A stretch of DNA of 63,841 nt, from the NCBI GenBank assembly GCA_946184125.1, contig CAMHEL010000005.1, positions 1 through 63,841 of the forward strand. Reading direction: 5' to 3'. Under the pieces are notes generated by a model. The model was not told where the DNA came from, made no database searches, and worked only from the letters and a program-made list of their open reading frames with translations. The position numbers were made by a program, and so were the translations under genes. This stretch comes from an uncultured Prevotellaceae bacterium. Its GTDB lineage: Bacteria; Bacteroidota; Bacteroidia; Bacteroidales; Bacteroidaceae. Positions 8,124-16,914 of the stretch are shown in pieces. The stretch's first letter is position 1, and every line of letters begins with the position of its first letter.

Positions 8124-9656
8124 ATGTCTGACAGAAAAGTAAGGGTGCGTTTCGCACCAAGCCCCACAGGGCCTTTGCATATTGGCGGCGTTAGGACCGC
8201 ACTTTACAATTATCTCTTCGCTAAGCAGAACGGGGGAAGCCTCGTGCTCAGAATAGAGGACACTGACTCCACAAGGCTCGTCGAAGGTGCCGAGGATTAT
8301 ATCATCGAGTCGTTCGCATGGCTCGGCATCAAGTTTGACGAGGGTGTGGGCATAGGGGGAAACTTTGGACCCTACAAGCAGAGTGAGAGACGCAAAATCT
8401 ACAGGAGGTATGTCGACCAGCTCCTTGAGGATGGAAAGGCTTATTATGCCTTCGACACGCCGGAGGAACTGGATGCCAAGAGGGCTGAGACTCCCAATTT
8501 CCAGTATGACGCACGCACACGTGGCTTCATGCGCAATTCGCTCACACTTGGCGAGGAGGAGGCAAAACGCCTCATCGATGATGGCGTACAGTATGTGGTA
8601 CGCTTCAAAGTGACACCGGGGGAGATGGTCGTCATCGACGACCTCATCAGAGGCCAGGTCAAAATCATGAGCGACGTGGTGGACGACAAGGTGCTCTACA
8701 AGAGTGCCGACGAACTCCCCACCTATCATTTGGCAAATATTGTGGACGACCACCTTATGGAAATCACCCATGTCATCAGGGGAGAGGAGTGGCTGCCAAG
8801 TTCGCCCCTGCATGTGCTGCTCTACAAGGCTCTGGGATGGGAGAGCACCATGCCTTATTTCGCTCACCTGCCATTGCTCCTCAAACCGGAGGGGAAGGGA
8901 AAACTCTCGAAACGTGATGGCGACAGACTGGGATTCCCCGTCTTCCCGCTCGAGTGGCACGACCCCAAGACGGGCGATGTGTCGTCGGGATACCGCGAGA
9001 GCGGATATTTCCCCGAGGCTATCATCAATTTCCTCGCTCTACTGGGATGGAACCCGGGCACCGACGAGGAGATGTTCTCTCTCAGCCAGCTCGTGCAACG
9101 CTTCGACCTGGGCAGATGCTCCAAGTCGGGCGCACGCTTCGACTACCAGAAATGCATCTGGTTCAATCATGAGTATATGCGCCACAAGAGCGACGAGGAG
9201 GTGGCCAAGCTCTTCGCACCCGTTGTCGCCGGAAACGGCGTCGAGGAGAGCTTGGAGCGCATCACGCAGGTAGTGGCGATGATGAAAGACCGCGTCAACT
9301 TCGTCAAGGAGTTGTGGCCGCTCTGCTCGTTCTTCTTCATTGCCCCCATGACCTACGACGAGAAGACGGTGAAGAAGCGCTGGAAGGCTGACTCACCACG
9401 TGTCATGGCTGAGCTCGCCGAGGTGCTCGAGGCGCTCGACGACTTCTCCATCGACAACCAGGAGCGGGAGGTGAAGGCTTGGATTGAGAGAATGGATTAT
9501 AAGATGGGCGATGTGATGAACGCTTTCCGACTCGCTCTCGTAGGCATTGGAAAAGGGCCCGGCATGTTCGATATCTCCGCATTCCTCGGAAAAGAGGAGA
9601 CTCTGAGAAGGCTTAGAAGAGCCATAGAGGTGCTACCAAAGGTGCCTAACAACTGA
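8124..9656 (+). CDS. gltX: glutamate--tRNA ligase
   Basis: This 510-residue cytoplasmic class I aminoacyl-tRNA synthetase charges tRNA-Glu. The ATP-binding HIGH motif is HIGG (residues 19-22, in [13 protein letters not shown]) and the KMSKS motif is KLSKR (260-264). IEDTDSTR and the [14 protein letters not shown] block are typical of GltX. The frame is open from 7962, but the promoter at 8090-8097 and the canonical start [14 protein letters not shown] fix the start at 8124. The waaA gene follows after 8 bases in the same direction, so the two are co-transcribed. Confidence 0.97.
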   Translation: MSDRKVRVRFAPSPTGPLHIGGVRTALYNYLFAKQNGGSLVLRIEDTDSTRLVEGAEDYIIESFAWLGIKFDEGVGIGGNFGPYKQSERRKIYRRYVDQLLEDGKAYYAFDTPEELDAKRAETPNFQYDARTRGFMRNSLTLGEEEAKRLIDDGVQYVVRFKVTPGEMVVIDDLIRGQVKIMSDVVDDKVLYKSADELPTYHLANIVDDHLMEITHVIRGEEWLPSSPLHVLLYKALGWESTMPYFAHLPLLLKPEGKGKLSKRDGDRLGFPVFPLEWHDPKTGDVSSGYRESGYFPEAIINFLALLGWNPGTDEEMFSLSQLVQRFDLGRCSKSGARFDYQKCIWFNHEYMRHKSDEEVAKLFAPVVAGNGVEESLERITQVVAMMKDRVNFVKELWPLCSFFFIAPMTYDEKTVKKRWKADSPRVMAELAEVLEALDDFSIDNQEREVKAWIERMDYKMGDVMNAFRLALVGIGKGPGMFDISAFLGKEETLRRLRRAIEVLPKVPNN

Positions 9657-9664
9657 AAGATACC

Positions 9665-10879
9665 TTGTATAATATCCTGATATATCTCTATCTGCTGGGC
9701 GTCGCCATCTACAGCCTGTTTGACAAGAAGGTGCGACGTATGTGGCGTGGCGAACGGGAAGCCTTCGGCATACTGAAGGCCAACGTTGACCCCGCAGAGG
9801 AGTATGTGTGGTTTCACGCTGCATCGCTCGGAGAGTTCGAGCAGGGAAGACCACTCATGGAGCGCCTGAGGCAGGAGCATCCTCATTACAAAATCCTCCT
9901 CACTTTTTTCTCGCCTTCGGGCTATGAGGTGAGGAAAAACTATGAGGGTGCGGATATTATATGCTATCTGCCACTCGACACACCAGTCAATGCCTTGCGC
10001 TTCCTGCGATTGGTGAAACCCGTCATGGCATTCTTCATCAAGTATGAGTTCTGGTACAACTACCTTCATATTCTGAAGCACCGCAAAGTGCCTGTCTACA
10101 GCGTGTCGAGCATCTTCAGACCGGGTCAGGTGTTCTTCAGGTGGTACGGGCATGAGTATGCCCATGTGCTTCGTTGTGTCACCCATTTCTTCGTGCAGAA
10201 CGAGGAGAGCAGGCGTCTGCTCTCCGATATCGGCATCAATAGTGCTACGGTGGTGGGCGACACACGATTCGACCGTGTGCTGCAAATACGCGACGCGGCG
10301 AAAGACCTGCCTCTTGCCGAGGCGTTCGGAAGGGGGCATAAGGTACTGGTGGCAGGGTCGAGCTGGCCGCCCGACGAGGAGGTCTTCATCGATTATTGCA
10401 ACGAGCATCCCGAGTGGAAAATCATCATTGCACCCCATGTGGTCAGCAACGACCACCTCGGGCAGATACGCTCGATGCTGAAGATGCCCTCTGTGCTCTA
10501 CACCGAGGCCACCGAGGAAACGGTTGCCGAGGCACGATGCCTCATTGTCAACTGCTACGGACTGCTGTCAAGCATTTACCGCTACGGGCAGGTGGCGTAT
10601 GTGGGTGGTGGCTTCGGAGTGGGCATACACAATGTGCTGGAGGCTGCTGTGTGGGATATGCCCGTCATCTTCGGCCCCAACAACAAACGCTTCCAGGAGG
10701 CGCAGGGACTCATGGAAGCTGGTGGGGGATTTGAGATTGACGGCAACGAGGCGTTCCGCCAGTTGATGGAACGCTTTGCAAACGATGATGCTGTGCTGCG
10801 AAAGGCGGCACTGGTGGCGGGAGACTTCGTCAAAGGGCAGGCTGGAGCTACCGCACGCATCATGGATGCCGTGATGTGA
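9665..10879 (+). CDS. waaA: 3-deoxy-D-manno-octulosonic acid (Kdo) transferase
   Basis: This GT30 glycosyltransferase of 404 residues adds Kdo to lipid A precursor at the inner membrane, an essential step in LPS core assembly. The N-terminal anchor is LYNILIYLYLLGVAIYSLF. Family blocks include WFHAASLGEFEQGRPL, LLTFFSPSGYEV, FFIKYEFWYNYL, VAGSSWPPDEEV and YVGGGFGVGIHNVLEAA. Length is normal. The best start is a TTG at 9665, because no in-frame ATG or GTG precedes the conserved N-terminus after the gltX stop. The gene converges on the gamma carbonic anhydrase gene, with only 10 bases between the stops. Confidence 0.95.
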   Translation: MYNILIYLYLLGVAIYSLFDKKVRRMWRGEREAFGILKANVDPAEEYVWFHAASLGEFEQGRPLMERLRQEHPHYKILLTFFSPSGYEVRKNYEGADIICYLPLDTPVNALRFLRLVKPVMAFFIKYEFWYNYLHILKHRKVPVYSVSSIFRPGQVFFRWYGHEYAHVLRCVTHFFVQNEESRRLLSDIGINSATVVGDTRFDRVLQIRDAAKDLPLAEAFGRGHKVLVAGSSWPPDEEVFIDYCNEHPEWKIIIAPHVVSNDHLGQIRSMLKMPSVLYTEATEETVAEARCLIVNCYGLLSSIYRYGQVAYVGGGFGVGIHNVLEAAVWDMPVIFGPNNKRFQEAQGLMEAGGGFEIDGNEAFRQLMERFANDDAVLRKAALVAGDFVKGQAGATARIMDAVM

Positions 10880-10884
10880 TGCCC

Positions 10885-10901
10885 GGCAATCACTGATTGC
10901 C
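10885..10901. terminator. small hairpin between the convergent waaA and gamma-CA genes
   Basis: GGCAATCA-C-TGATTGCC is a perfect 8-bp stem overlapping the stop region of the gamma carbonic anhydrase gene. It probably serves both converging transcripts, although it lacks a long T run. Confidence 0.5.
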
Positions 10902-11420
10902 AGCCGCTTTCCTGTCTTCTTCAAGATACCATTTCGAATATCCCACATAGTGGGCGGCATAGCTCTCGGCCTGGTCGGGACTCGTGCGCTTGATGTAGCG
11001 CGCGGGAACACCACCCCATATCTCATGGGGGCCAATCTTCGTGCCTTGCAGAACGAGGGCACCTGCGGCTACGATGGCTCCCTCGCCAACATCGGCGTTG
11101 TCGAGCACTGTGGCACCCATGCCGATAAGGGCTCCACGGCGGATGGTGCAGGCGTGTACCGTGGCGTTGTGACCTATCGACACGTCATCCTCGATGATGG
11201 TGGGGCCGATTTTGTTGGTCACATGCACGCAGGCGCCGTCCTGAACGTTGACGCGGTTGCCAAGATGGACATAGGCCACATCGCCGCGGACGACGGCGTT
11301 GAACCAGATGGAGCATTCGTCGCCCATCTCCACTTCACCTACTATTGAGGCGGTCTCGCTGAAATAACAGTCCTTACCCCATTTCGGGGTCAGGCCGTTC
11401 ACTGATTTGATAAGTGCCAT
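10890..11420 (-). CDS. gamma carbonic anhydrase family protein (left-handed beta-helix)
   Basis: This is a 176-residue hexapeptide-repeat protein. Repeats such as ASIVGEVEMGDECSIWFNAV, NVQDGACVHV, VSIGHNATVHACTI and ALIGMGATVLDNADVGEGAI form a left-handed beta-helix. The three zinc ligands of Cam/YrdA-type enzymes are present: His66, His84 and His89. The last two are five residues apart, as usual. Many YrdA-like members have no proven carbonic anhydrase activity, so the name is a family call. The ATG at 11420 gives the standard start; the frame upstream is a shadow of the neighbouring gene. It is the last gene of an operon with the MalY/PatB-type enzyme (20-base gap) and the DUF3737 gene. Confidence 0.92.
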   Translation of the reverse strand: MALIKSVNGLTPKWGKDCYFSETASIVGEVEMGDECSIWFNAVVRGDVAYVHLGNRVNVQDGACVHVTNKIGPTIIEDDVSIGHNATVHACTIRRGALIGMGATVLDNADVGEGAIVAAGALVLQGTKIGPHEIWGGVPARYIKRTSPDQAESYAAHYVGYSKWYLEEDRKAAGNQ

Positions 11421-11440
11421 GTTCTGATGTCTTTTTATGT

Positions 11441-12595
11441 TTATGTGTTGAGTGCGTAGGCGATGCCCTCGAGGGCTTGATGAAGCTGGGCACGGGGGCA
11501 GGCGATGTTGACCCGGATGAAGCCTTCGCCGGATTTGCCATACATCGTGCCGCTGTTGACCAGTACCTTCCCCTTCTTGAGGATACGCTCGGTGGCCTCG
11601 TCGCTTGAGAGACCCAGACGGCTGATGTCGAGCCATACAAGGTAGGTGCCCTCCAGGCGGGTGACACCCACACCGGGTAGATGGTCGGCAAGATAGGTGC
11701 GTAAATAGCCGTAGTTAGTGGCGAGATACTCGCAGAGGGCATCTATCCAGTAGCCACTCTCGTTGTAGGCGGCCATCAGGGCTTCCACGCCGAAGGGATT
11801 GATGTCGCATACCTCGTTGATATTGATGGCGCGGTCGATGCGCTTTCTGATGTCGGCATCGTTGCAGATGATGTTCGCTACCTGAAGGCCGGCAGTGTTG
11901 AACGACTTGGAGGGGGAGCAAAGGGTGATGCTGCCGTCGAGGCATGGTTGCGAGATGCTGGCGAAGGGAGTGTAGCGGTAGCCGGGCATGACAAGTTCAC
12001 AGTGTATCTCGTCGCTTACAACACGCACGCCGTGACGGAGGCAGATGCTGTTGACATGCTCCATCTCGGTGGGTGTCCATACCCGCCCGGCGGGATTGTG
12101 GGGATTGCAGAGCACAAAAAGCTTCACACCGGGGTCGCTGGCCTTTTCTTCCAGATCGGCGAAGTTCATGGTGTAGCCCTCGCCATCATAGACGAGGGGA
12201 GACTCCACCACCTCGCAGCCGTTGTTGCGGATGGAGGAGAAGAAGCAGTTATACACAGGTGTCTGGATGAGCACCTTGTCGCCGGCTGTTGTCAGTGCCT
12301 TGACGACTGCTGAAAGGGCGGGTACCACACCCGTTGTGTAGATAATCCAGTCGCGGTGGATGGACCACCCATGACGGCTGCCAAACCAGTGGATGATGGC
12401 GTCGTAGTAGGATTCGGGCACCTCGGTGTAGCCGAATACACCATGGAGAACACGGCGCTCAAGGGCGGCAATAATCTCGGGCGACACCTCGAAATCCATG
12501 TCGGCCACCCACATCGGGATGGCTCCTGTGGCTTCAGCACAGTCCCATTTCACACAACCGCTGCCGCGGCGGGATATCTGTTTGTCGAAATCCAT
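11441..12595 (-). CDS. MalY/PatB-family PLP-dependent C-S lyase / aminotransferase
   Basis: This 384-residue fold-type I PLP enzyme belongs to the MalY/PatB group, whose members are mostly cystathionine beta-lyases that release thiols or homocysteine. The N-terminal signature is IPMWVADMDFEVSPEII. PLP is held by CNPHNPAGRVW (Asn at about 164), SDEIHCEL (Asp195) and the Schiff-base lysine Lys230 in CSPSKSFNTAGLQ. Length is normal. It sits between the DUF3737 gene (12-base gap) and the gamma carbonic anhydrase gene (20-base gap) in one minus-strand operon. Methionine/cysteine metabolism is the likely role; an aminotransferase activity cannot be excluded. Confidence 0.92.
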   Translation of the reverse strand: MDFDKQISRRGSGCVKWDCAEATGAIPMWVADMDFEVSPEIIAALERRVLHGVFGYTEVPESYYDAIIHWFGSRHGWSIHRDWIIYTTGVVPALSAVVKALTTAGDKVLIQTPVYNCFFSSIRNNGCEVVESPLVYDGEGYTMNFADLEEKASDPGVKLFVLCNPHNPAGRVWTPTEMEHVNSICLRHGVRVVSDEIHCELVMPGYRYTPFASISQPCLDGSITLCSPSKSFNTAGLQVANIICNDADIRKRIDRAININEVCDINPFGVEALMAAYNESGYWIDALCEYLATNYGYLRTYLADHLPGVGVTRLEGTYLVWLDISRLGLSSDEATERILKKGKVLVNSGTMYGKSGEGFIRVNIACPRAQLHQALEGIAYALNT

Positions 12596-12607
12596 ACTCT
12601 TGACATA

Positions 12608-13459
12608 TTATTGGGTGGGACGTGTCCTGACCACACAGTCGGCAGGACTCTTGATGTTTTCGTCGATGATGACTTCGCCGATGCTGTCGGCAACGATGAG
12701 GCCGCTGGAGGGGTTCTTGATGCTCGCGATATGCCCGCGGATGTCGGCGCGAAGCGTGGAATATTCGAAGGCACGGTCGCAGGCGGCGTCGAAGGTGCAG
12801 TTCTCAAGCACCAGATCTTGTGCGTAGCACAGGGGCTGCTCACCCATGATGTGGCAGTTCACCAGGCGGAGGTTCTTCGAGTGCCAACCGAGGTATTCGC
12901 CATCGAGGAAGGAATTGTAGATGGTCACATTCTCCACCTCCCAGAAGGCGTCTTTGGTCACGATGTGGGCATGGTGGATTTCCACATCCTTGACATATTG
13001 GAAAACATATTTGCTGTCGCTCGTCAGGTGGTCAATACGTATGTGGCGGCTGCCCATGAAGGGGTAAGTGCCCTCATGGAGTGTCACATGGTCGAGTGTC
13101 AGGCCATCAACGTTCCAGAAGGTTTCATCGGCATCGTTGATGGTCACGCGGCGCAGTTCGAGGTTATGCATCTCCCTGAAGAACTTCGGCCCATCGATGA
13201 TGCAGTCGCTCATCTGCATGTCGTTGGAGTACCAGATGGCGGAACGGGACCCGGGTGCGAAATAGCAATTGGTGATTTTGCTGCGGTCGACGTGCCACAA
13301 AGGATATTTCCCCTCGAAACGGCAGTTGTCGCATTCGATGTCGCTGCACTCCTTCAGGCCCGACTCGCCCTCTGTGATGGTGACACCTTCCAAACGGAGT
13401 CCATGCGACTCGAACAAGGGGCGCTCACCACCAAATGACTGGTCTTTGATGATTCTCAT
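12608..13459 (-). CDS. DUF3737 family protein
   Basis: This 283-residue cytoplasmic protein has a parallel beta-helix look, with short strands each ending in Asn, Asp or Cys: CDNCRFEGKYPLWHVDRSK, NCYFAPGSRSAIWYS, HVTLHEGTYPFMGSRH, and LVNCHIMGEQPLCYAQDL. The opening MRIIKDQSFGGERPLF is the usual DUF3737 N-terminus, so I start at the ATG at 13459. An ATG at 13480 would add seven residues but would be almost leaderless relative to the promoter at 13490-13497. The function of DUF3737 is not known. It heads the operon with the MalY/PatB and gamma carbonic anhydrase genes. Confidence 0.88.
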   Translation of the reverse strand: MRIIKDQSFGGERPLFESHGLRLEGVTITEGESGLKECSDIECDNCRFEGKYPLWHVDRSKITNCYFAPGSRSAIWYSNDMQMSDCIIDGPKFFREMHNLELRRVTINDADETFWNVDGLTLDHVTLHEGTYPFMGSRHIRIDHLTSDSKYVFQYVKDVEIHHAHIVTKDAFWEVENVTIYNSFLDGEYLGWHSKNLRLVNCHIMGEQPLCYAQDLVLENCTFDAACDRAFEYSTLRADIRGHIASIKNPSSGLIVADSIGEVIIDENIKSPADCVVRTRPTQ

Positions 13460-13489
13460 CTCTTTATTCTCTCTATCCATATTTTTGTG

Positions 13490-13497
13490 CAAAAATA
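13490..13497 (-). promoter_or_regulatory. promoter -7 box for the DUF3737 operon
   Basis: TATTTTTG on the minus strand matches TAnnTTTG; the leader to the ATG at 13459 is about 25 bases. Confidence 0.65.
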
Positions 13498-13570
13498 CAC
13501 ATTATTTATTGGATGACAAAAATAAAGAGCATCGAAACTTTTGGGGAGTACCTAAATTGGAAGCATAAGA

Positions 13571-13615
13571 GACCTTAGACTCTAGATCTTAGACTTTAGA
13601 CATTAGGCTTTAGAT
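13571..13615. repeat. short heptamer array (GYCTANN family, reverse orientation)
   Basis: About six 7-bp units of the type CTTAGAC, TCTAGAT, TTTAGAC, ATTAGGC. On the minus strand these read GTCTAAG, ATCTAGA, GTCTAAA, GCCTAAT, the same consensus as the long arrays at 44.2 and 48.6 kb. It lies about 60 bases past the end of the GH43 gene. Confidence 0.7.
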
Positions 13616-13618
13616 GAG

Positions 13619-13647
13619 CCACCGTGGGGCGCGCCGTTAGGTCGCCC
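13619..13647. repeat. GC-rich dispersed repeat, copy 1
   Basis: The 29-base sequence beginning CCACCGTGGGGCGCGCCGT recurs at 33265-33293 with two mismatches. Both copies are between genes, and both adjoin a tandem array. Confidence 0.75.
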
Positions 13648-13676
13648 CTGCATCTTCGCCCCTGTTTTATCTCCCC

Positions 13677-14702
13677 CTACTTTAGCTCTGGCCATCCGTC
13701 TGCTGTCCAGCTGATAGGCCGCTGGATGAGCAGTGCGGCACCATTCTGGGTGGCGCTGTAACCGTGGCAGACGAAGATGTCTTCTCCGTCGAAGGTGTAG
13801 GCGGCGCAGTGTCCGGCTGCTTCCCATTCCTTCTTGTCGCCTTCCAGAAAGAGCGTGCCACCGCCGTTGGCCATGTCCTTGCCTGTGCGGTCGAGATAGG
13901 GACCTTCCACCGTTTTGCTGCGGCCCACTGCAACACGGTAATTGCTTTTGGCACCCCTGCAGCAGTAGTCCCACGAGACGAACAGATAGTAGTAGCCGCC
14001 ATGCTTGAAGATGAATGGGGCTTCGATAGCATTCGTGCCGGCATATTTCGATGTGGGGTTCGGCTCCGAGGGCTTGTAGTTGGGGTCGTAGCGGCGGGCG
14101 ATGGTGCGTGGCTTGACACCCTTGGCAATATGCATGGTGGAGTCGAGACGGGCCAGTTGGATGCCGTCCCAGAAGGAGCCCCAGACGAGCCAGGGTGTGT
14201 CGGTGATGTCATCGATGACGAAATTGGGGTCGATGGCATTCCAGTTGTCGCGCTTCTCGCGGGAGGTCACGATGCAGCCCTCGTCTTTCCACATGCTGGC
14301 ACCGATGGAGCGGCTGCTTAGCAAGCCAATGGCCGACCCGTTTTTGCCAAATGTCGAGCAACTGTAGGCCATCCACCATCGGCCATGCCACTGGATGATG
14401 TCGGGAGCCCAGACGTGACTGCCAAAACCAGGCACCGAGTCGGTCGTCCAGCCCGGAATGACGGTCATCACGGGCTGTGGAAGCACCGTCCATGTCTTGC
14501 GGTCTTTTGAGGTCATTTGCTGGATGCCCATGCCCGTGGCGAAGACATAATATGTGTCGCCTTCCTTGGCCATCACTGGGTCATGGGCCATGGGGGTTTC
14601 TGTGGTGAATGCCTCGCGTTTGAAGTTGCGGCGTGGTCCCTGAGCGGTGACCGTCTGGCAAATGACAACAAAAAGCAACGTTGCCAAAAAATATTTGTTC
14701 AT
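13677..14702 (-). CDS. glycoside hydrolase family 43 protein, exported
   Basis: This 341-residue five-bladed beta-propeller glycosidase has a cleavable signal peptide (MNKYFLATLLFVVICQTVTA). GH43 enzymes act on arabinan, arabinoxylan or related substrates. The three catalytic acids are visible: Asp41 in PMAHDPVMA (base), Asp159 in AIDPNF (pKa modulator) and Glu228 in NAIEAPFIF (acid). SHVWAPDIIQWHGRWWMAYS and CHGYSATQNGAALLI resemble endo-arabinanases. The ATG at 14702 directly precedes the signal peptide; ATGs at 14714 and 14768 are less likely because the promoter box at 14746-14753 sits between them. It diverges from the propeller/AraC regulator and probably belongs to the arabinan locus. 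Confidence 0.88.
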   Translation of the reverse strand: MNKYFLATLLFVVICQTVTAQGPRRNFKREAFTTETPMAHDPVMAKEGDTYYVFATGMGIQQMTSKDRKTWTVLPQPVMTVIPGWTTDSVPGFGSHVWAPDIIQWHGRWWMAYSCSTFGKNGSAIGLLSSRSIGASMWKDEGCIVTSREKRDNWNAIDPNFVIDDITDTPWLVWGSFWDGIQLARLDSTMHIAKGVKPRTIARRYDPNYKPSEPNPTSKYAGTNAIEAPFIFKHGGYYYLFVSWDYCCRGAKSNYRVAVGRSKTVEGPYLDRTGKDMANGGGTLFLEGDKKEWEAAGHCAAYTFDGEDIFVCHGYSATQNGAALLIQRPISWTADGWPELK

Positions 14703-14745
14703 GGAAAATTGCATGATATTGATGATTTTATTGTTTTTCTGCTTG

Positions 14746-14753
14746 CAAAGATA
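14746..14753 (-). promoter_or_regulatory. promoter -7 box for the GH43 gene
   Basis: TATCTTTG on the minus strand, 44 bases before the ATG at 14702. It lies about 100 bases from the divergent regulator promoter. Confidence 0.7.
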
Positions 14754-14850
14754 CTGCATTACTGCCATTATTTGATGAAAAATATGTTCAAAATTTAGAA
14801 ATCATGTAACATTTTTTGCAAATAAAGAGCATCCGTGAATAAAAAAGATG

Positions 14851-14858
14851 TATCTTTG
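14851..14858 (+). promoter_or_regulatory. promoter -7 box for the propeller/AraC regulator
   Basis: TATCTTTG, 24 bases before the ATG at 14882. Confidence 0.7.
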
Positions 14859-14881
14859 TCGACTGAAAACGTTGGGACGCT

Positions 14882-16771
14882 ATGAAACGACATATCTTTC
14901 CTCTATTGATGAGCCTCTTTGTGATGACAGGTTTGAAGGGACAGGGATACACCCGTCTTCAACTGCCTAATCTCGAACATTTGTCGGCGGAGAAGGTCTT
15001 GCAAGTGATGCAGGACTCTGAAGGCTTTCTTTGGTATGCCACCGAGGGAGGCGGAGTGTGCCGTGATGATGGCCGTCAGATGATTGTGTTTCGAAGCGAT
15101 GCAGAGCATCCCGACCTGTTGGGCAGCAACGAAGTGGCATGCCTGGCAGAGGCTGATGGAAGATTTATTATCATTGGGACATTTCACGGGGCTTATGTGT
15201 TGGACAAGAACGATTATGGCATCCATCGGATGACGGAGGTGGACGACAAGAAGGTGGACGACATCATGGTGACCAGTGACGGACATTGGTGGCTGACGGC
15301 TAACAAGAAAGTCTATGAATTCTCTGGTAAAGGCCAACTGCTGAAGGTATATGCCAGTGGCGACAAGTATCTCGCACGTTTGCATCAGGACAGACAGGGG
15401 CGAATTTGGGCCACACAATGGGAGGGAGGATTGCTAAAACTTGAGGGTGGAAAAATGGTGTCGGCCGCATGGCCTTTGGAGGTCATGCCTACAACCATCG
15501 ACGACGACCCCTCGGGCAGCGGACTTCTTATAGGGACACTGGGAAGAGGTGTGGTGCGCTATAAACCCGAAGAGGGAACCGTGGAACAGACAGAACCGAA
15601 GGATAGCGTCTGCATGAGCCGCGTTTCCCTTGACCTGCAAGGACGGCGAATGGTGGCCGATGGATGGGGGAATTGCTTCGTCCTCAGTGACAGAGAACAG
15701 AAACCGTGGTTTGAAGGAAAAATACTTACGAGGGATGCCGGCGACTCTTTACGGGCAGCATGGAAACTTTCCGCACGCCCAACAGCGATTGCCATAGGCA
15801 ACGAAGGCGAACGATGGTTCAGCACAGGCAAGGATATCAGAAGAATGTGGGAAGGAAAGGAGAACGTGGTGCTTGACGACACAAAGGATGTCTCGGCAAT
15901 GGCATTCTCAAAGGATGGCACCTTGTGGCTTGCCACCATTTTTGGTACCTTGATGGCCTACAAAGACGGGAAACTCACAACCGACGGCTATGCTTCGAAT
16001 GAATACAGCGATGCCGTCACGCATCTCGATGTTGACAGCCTTGGGCGTTTGCTCATCATTTACGACCGTTATATCCGCCTCTACGACCCCGTGCGTCGAA
16101 CACTGCAGCAGCAGAGCCGTGAGGCAGAGGGTACTTACAGCATTGTCCTGCAAGAGACAGCGCCAGACTCTCGTTGGAGCAGACCGCTCGACGACGATGT
16201 GGTGGTGCGTATGCCGCAGTGGGCCTGGTGGCTGCTGGCGGCAATGTTGTTGCTGTTATCTGCACTCATCGGATACATCTGGCTGCTGCACCGGCAGCGT
16301 GAGCGCTTTCTTGCTATCATGAAAAAGGAGATGCCCGTTGAACAGCAGTCTGCCGACAAGGGGGAAGACAAAGAGCAGAATGCACTGTCTGACGAGTGGT
16401 TGCTGAGTGCTATTGAACAGATGGAAAAACACTTGAATGATGAAAACTACAGCGTGGAGCAGTTGGCTGGCGACCTGTGCATGAGTCGAATGACCTTTTA
16501 CCGAAAGATACAGTCGGCAACAGGTCAGAAGCCGACAGAATTCATGCGAACCATTCGCCTGCGGCGGGCTGCAGAACTGCTTCGGGAAGGACGCCTGAAC
16601 ATCACGGAAATTAGCTATGCCACGGGCTTTTCTTCTATCAGTTATTTCAGCCGTTGCTTCCGCACGATGTATGGCGTGTCGCCCACGCAGTATAACAAGA
16701 CGGCGGCAGCCGACAGCCAATTGCCCAATGGGAAACCAATCACCGACGGGAACCAACTCGCATCGGGATAA
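14882..16771 (+). CDS. membrane-spanning propeller/AraC regulator without histidine kinase
   Basis: This is a 629-residue probable glycan-responsive regulator. After a signal peptide (about 1-20) comes a periplasmic Reg_prop-type beta-propeller, with QDSEGFLWYATEGGGV, DRQGRIWATQWEGGLL, NEGERWFSTGKDI and KDGTLWLATIFGTL. It is about 420 residues long, about half the usual sensor length, and I see no Y_Y_Y domain. One helix (WWLLAAMLLLLSALIGYIWLL, about 447-468) is followed by a 40-residue linker and an AraC HTH domain at about 507-609 (YSVEQLAGDLCMSRMTFYRK; ITEISYATGFSSISYFSRCF). The kinase and receiver domains of Bacteroides hybrid two-component systems are missing, with no frameshift seen. 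It would act as a one-component transmembrane regulator, presumably for the adjacent arabinan/pectin genes. Confidence 0.88.
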   Translation: MKRHIFPLLMSLFVMTGLKGQGYTRLQLPNLEHLSAEKVLQVMQDSEGFLWYATEGGGVCRDDGRQMIVFRSDAEHPDLLGSNEVACLAEADGRFIIIGTFHGAYVLDKNDYGIHRMTEVDDKKVDDIMVTSDGHWWLTANKKVYEFSGKGQLLKVYASGDKYLARLHQDRQGRIWATQWEGGLLKLEGGKMVSAAWPLEVMPTTIDDDPSGSGLLIGTLGRGVVRYKPEEGTVEQTEPKDSVCMSRVSLDLQGRRMVADGWGNCFVLSDREQKPWFEGKILTRDAGDSLRAAWKLSARPTAIAIGNEGERWFSTGKDIRRMWEGKENVVLDDTKDVSAMAFSKDGTLWLATIFGTLMAYKDGKLTTDGYASNEYSDAVTHLDVDSLGRLLIIYDRYIRLYDPVRRTLQQQSREAEGTYSIVLQETAPDSRWSRPLDDDVVVRMPQWAWWLLAAMLLLLSALIGYIWLLHRQRERFLAIMKKEMPVEQQSADKGEDKEQNALSDEWLLSAIEQMEKHLNDENYSVEQLAGDLCMSRMTFYRKIQSATGQKPTEFMRTIRLRRAAELLREGRLNITEISYATGFSSISYFSRCFRTMYGVSPTQYNKTAAADSQLPNGKPITDGNQLASG

Positions 16772-16830
16772 GGATGCAAATTCCTCATGGGTGTTGCGGC
16801 TGAAGATGACACTTTTTCTATTATTAGCTG

Positions 16831-16875
16831 AAAAGACTGCTGCAAAGAATTGTTCTCTCTTTGCAGCAGTCTTTT
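16831..16875. terminator. bidirectional terminator between regulator and CE12-CE8 gene
   Basis: An 18-bp perfect stem, AAAAGACTGCTGCAAAGA (16831-16848) with its complement at 16858-16875, encloses a 9-base loop. A runs and T runs at the base suit both converging genes. Confidence 0.85.
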
Positions 16876-16914
16876 CGGTTGTTACAACATGTTAAGTCGG
16901 AGCGGCAGGAGTTT

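Noticed and set aside
12356..13438. 360-codon plus-strand frame
   Set aside because: Antisense to the MalY/PatB and DUF3737 genes, which have clear motifs and promoters.
14703..14768. 22-codon extension of the GH43 protein
   Set aside because: It would start upstream of the promoter box and place residues before a clear signal peptide.
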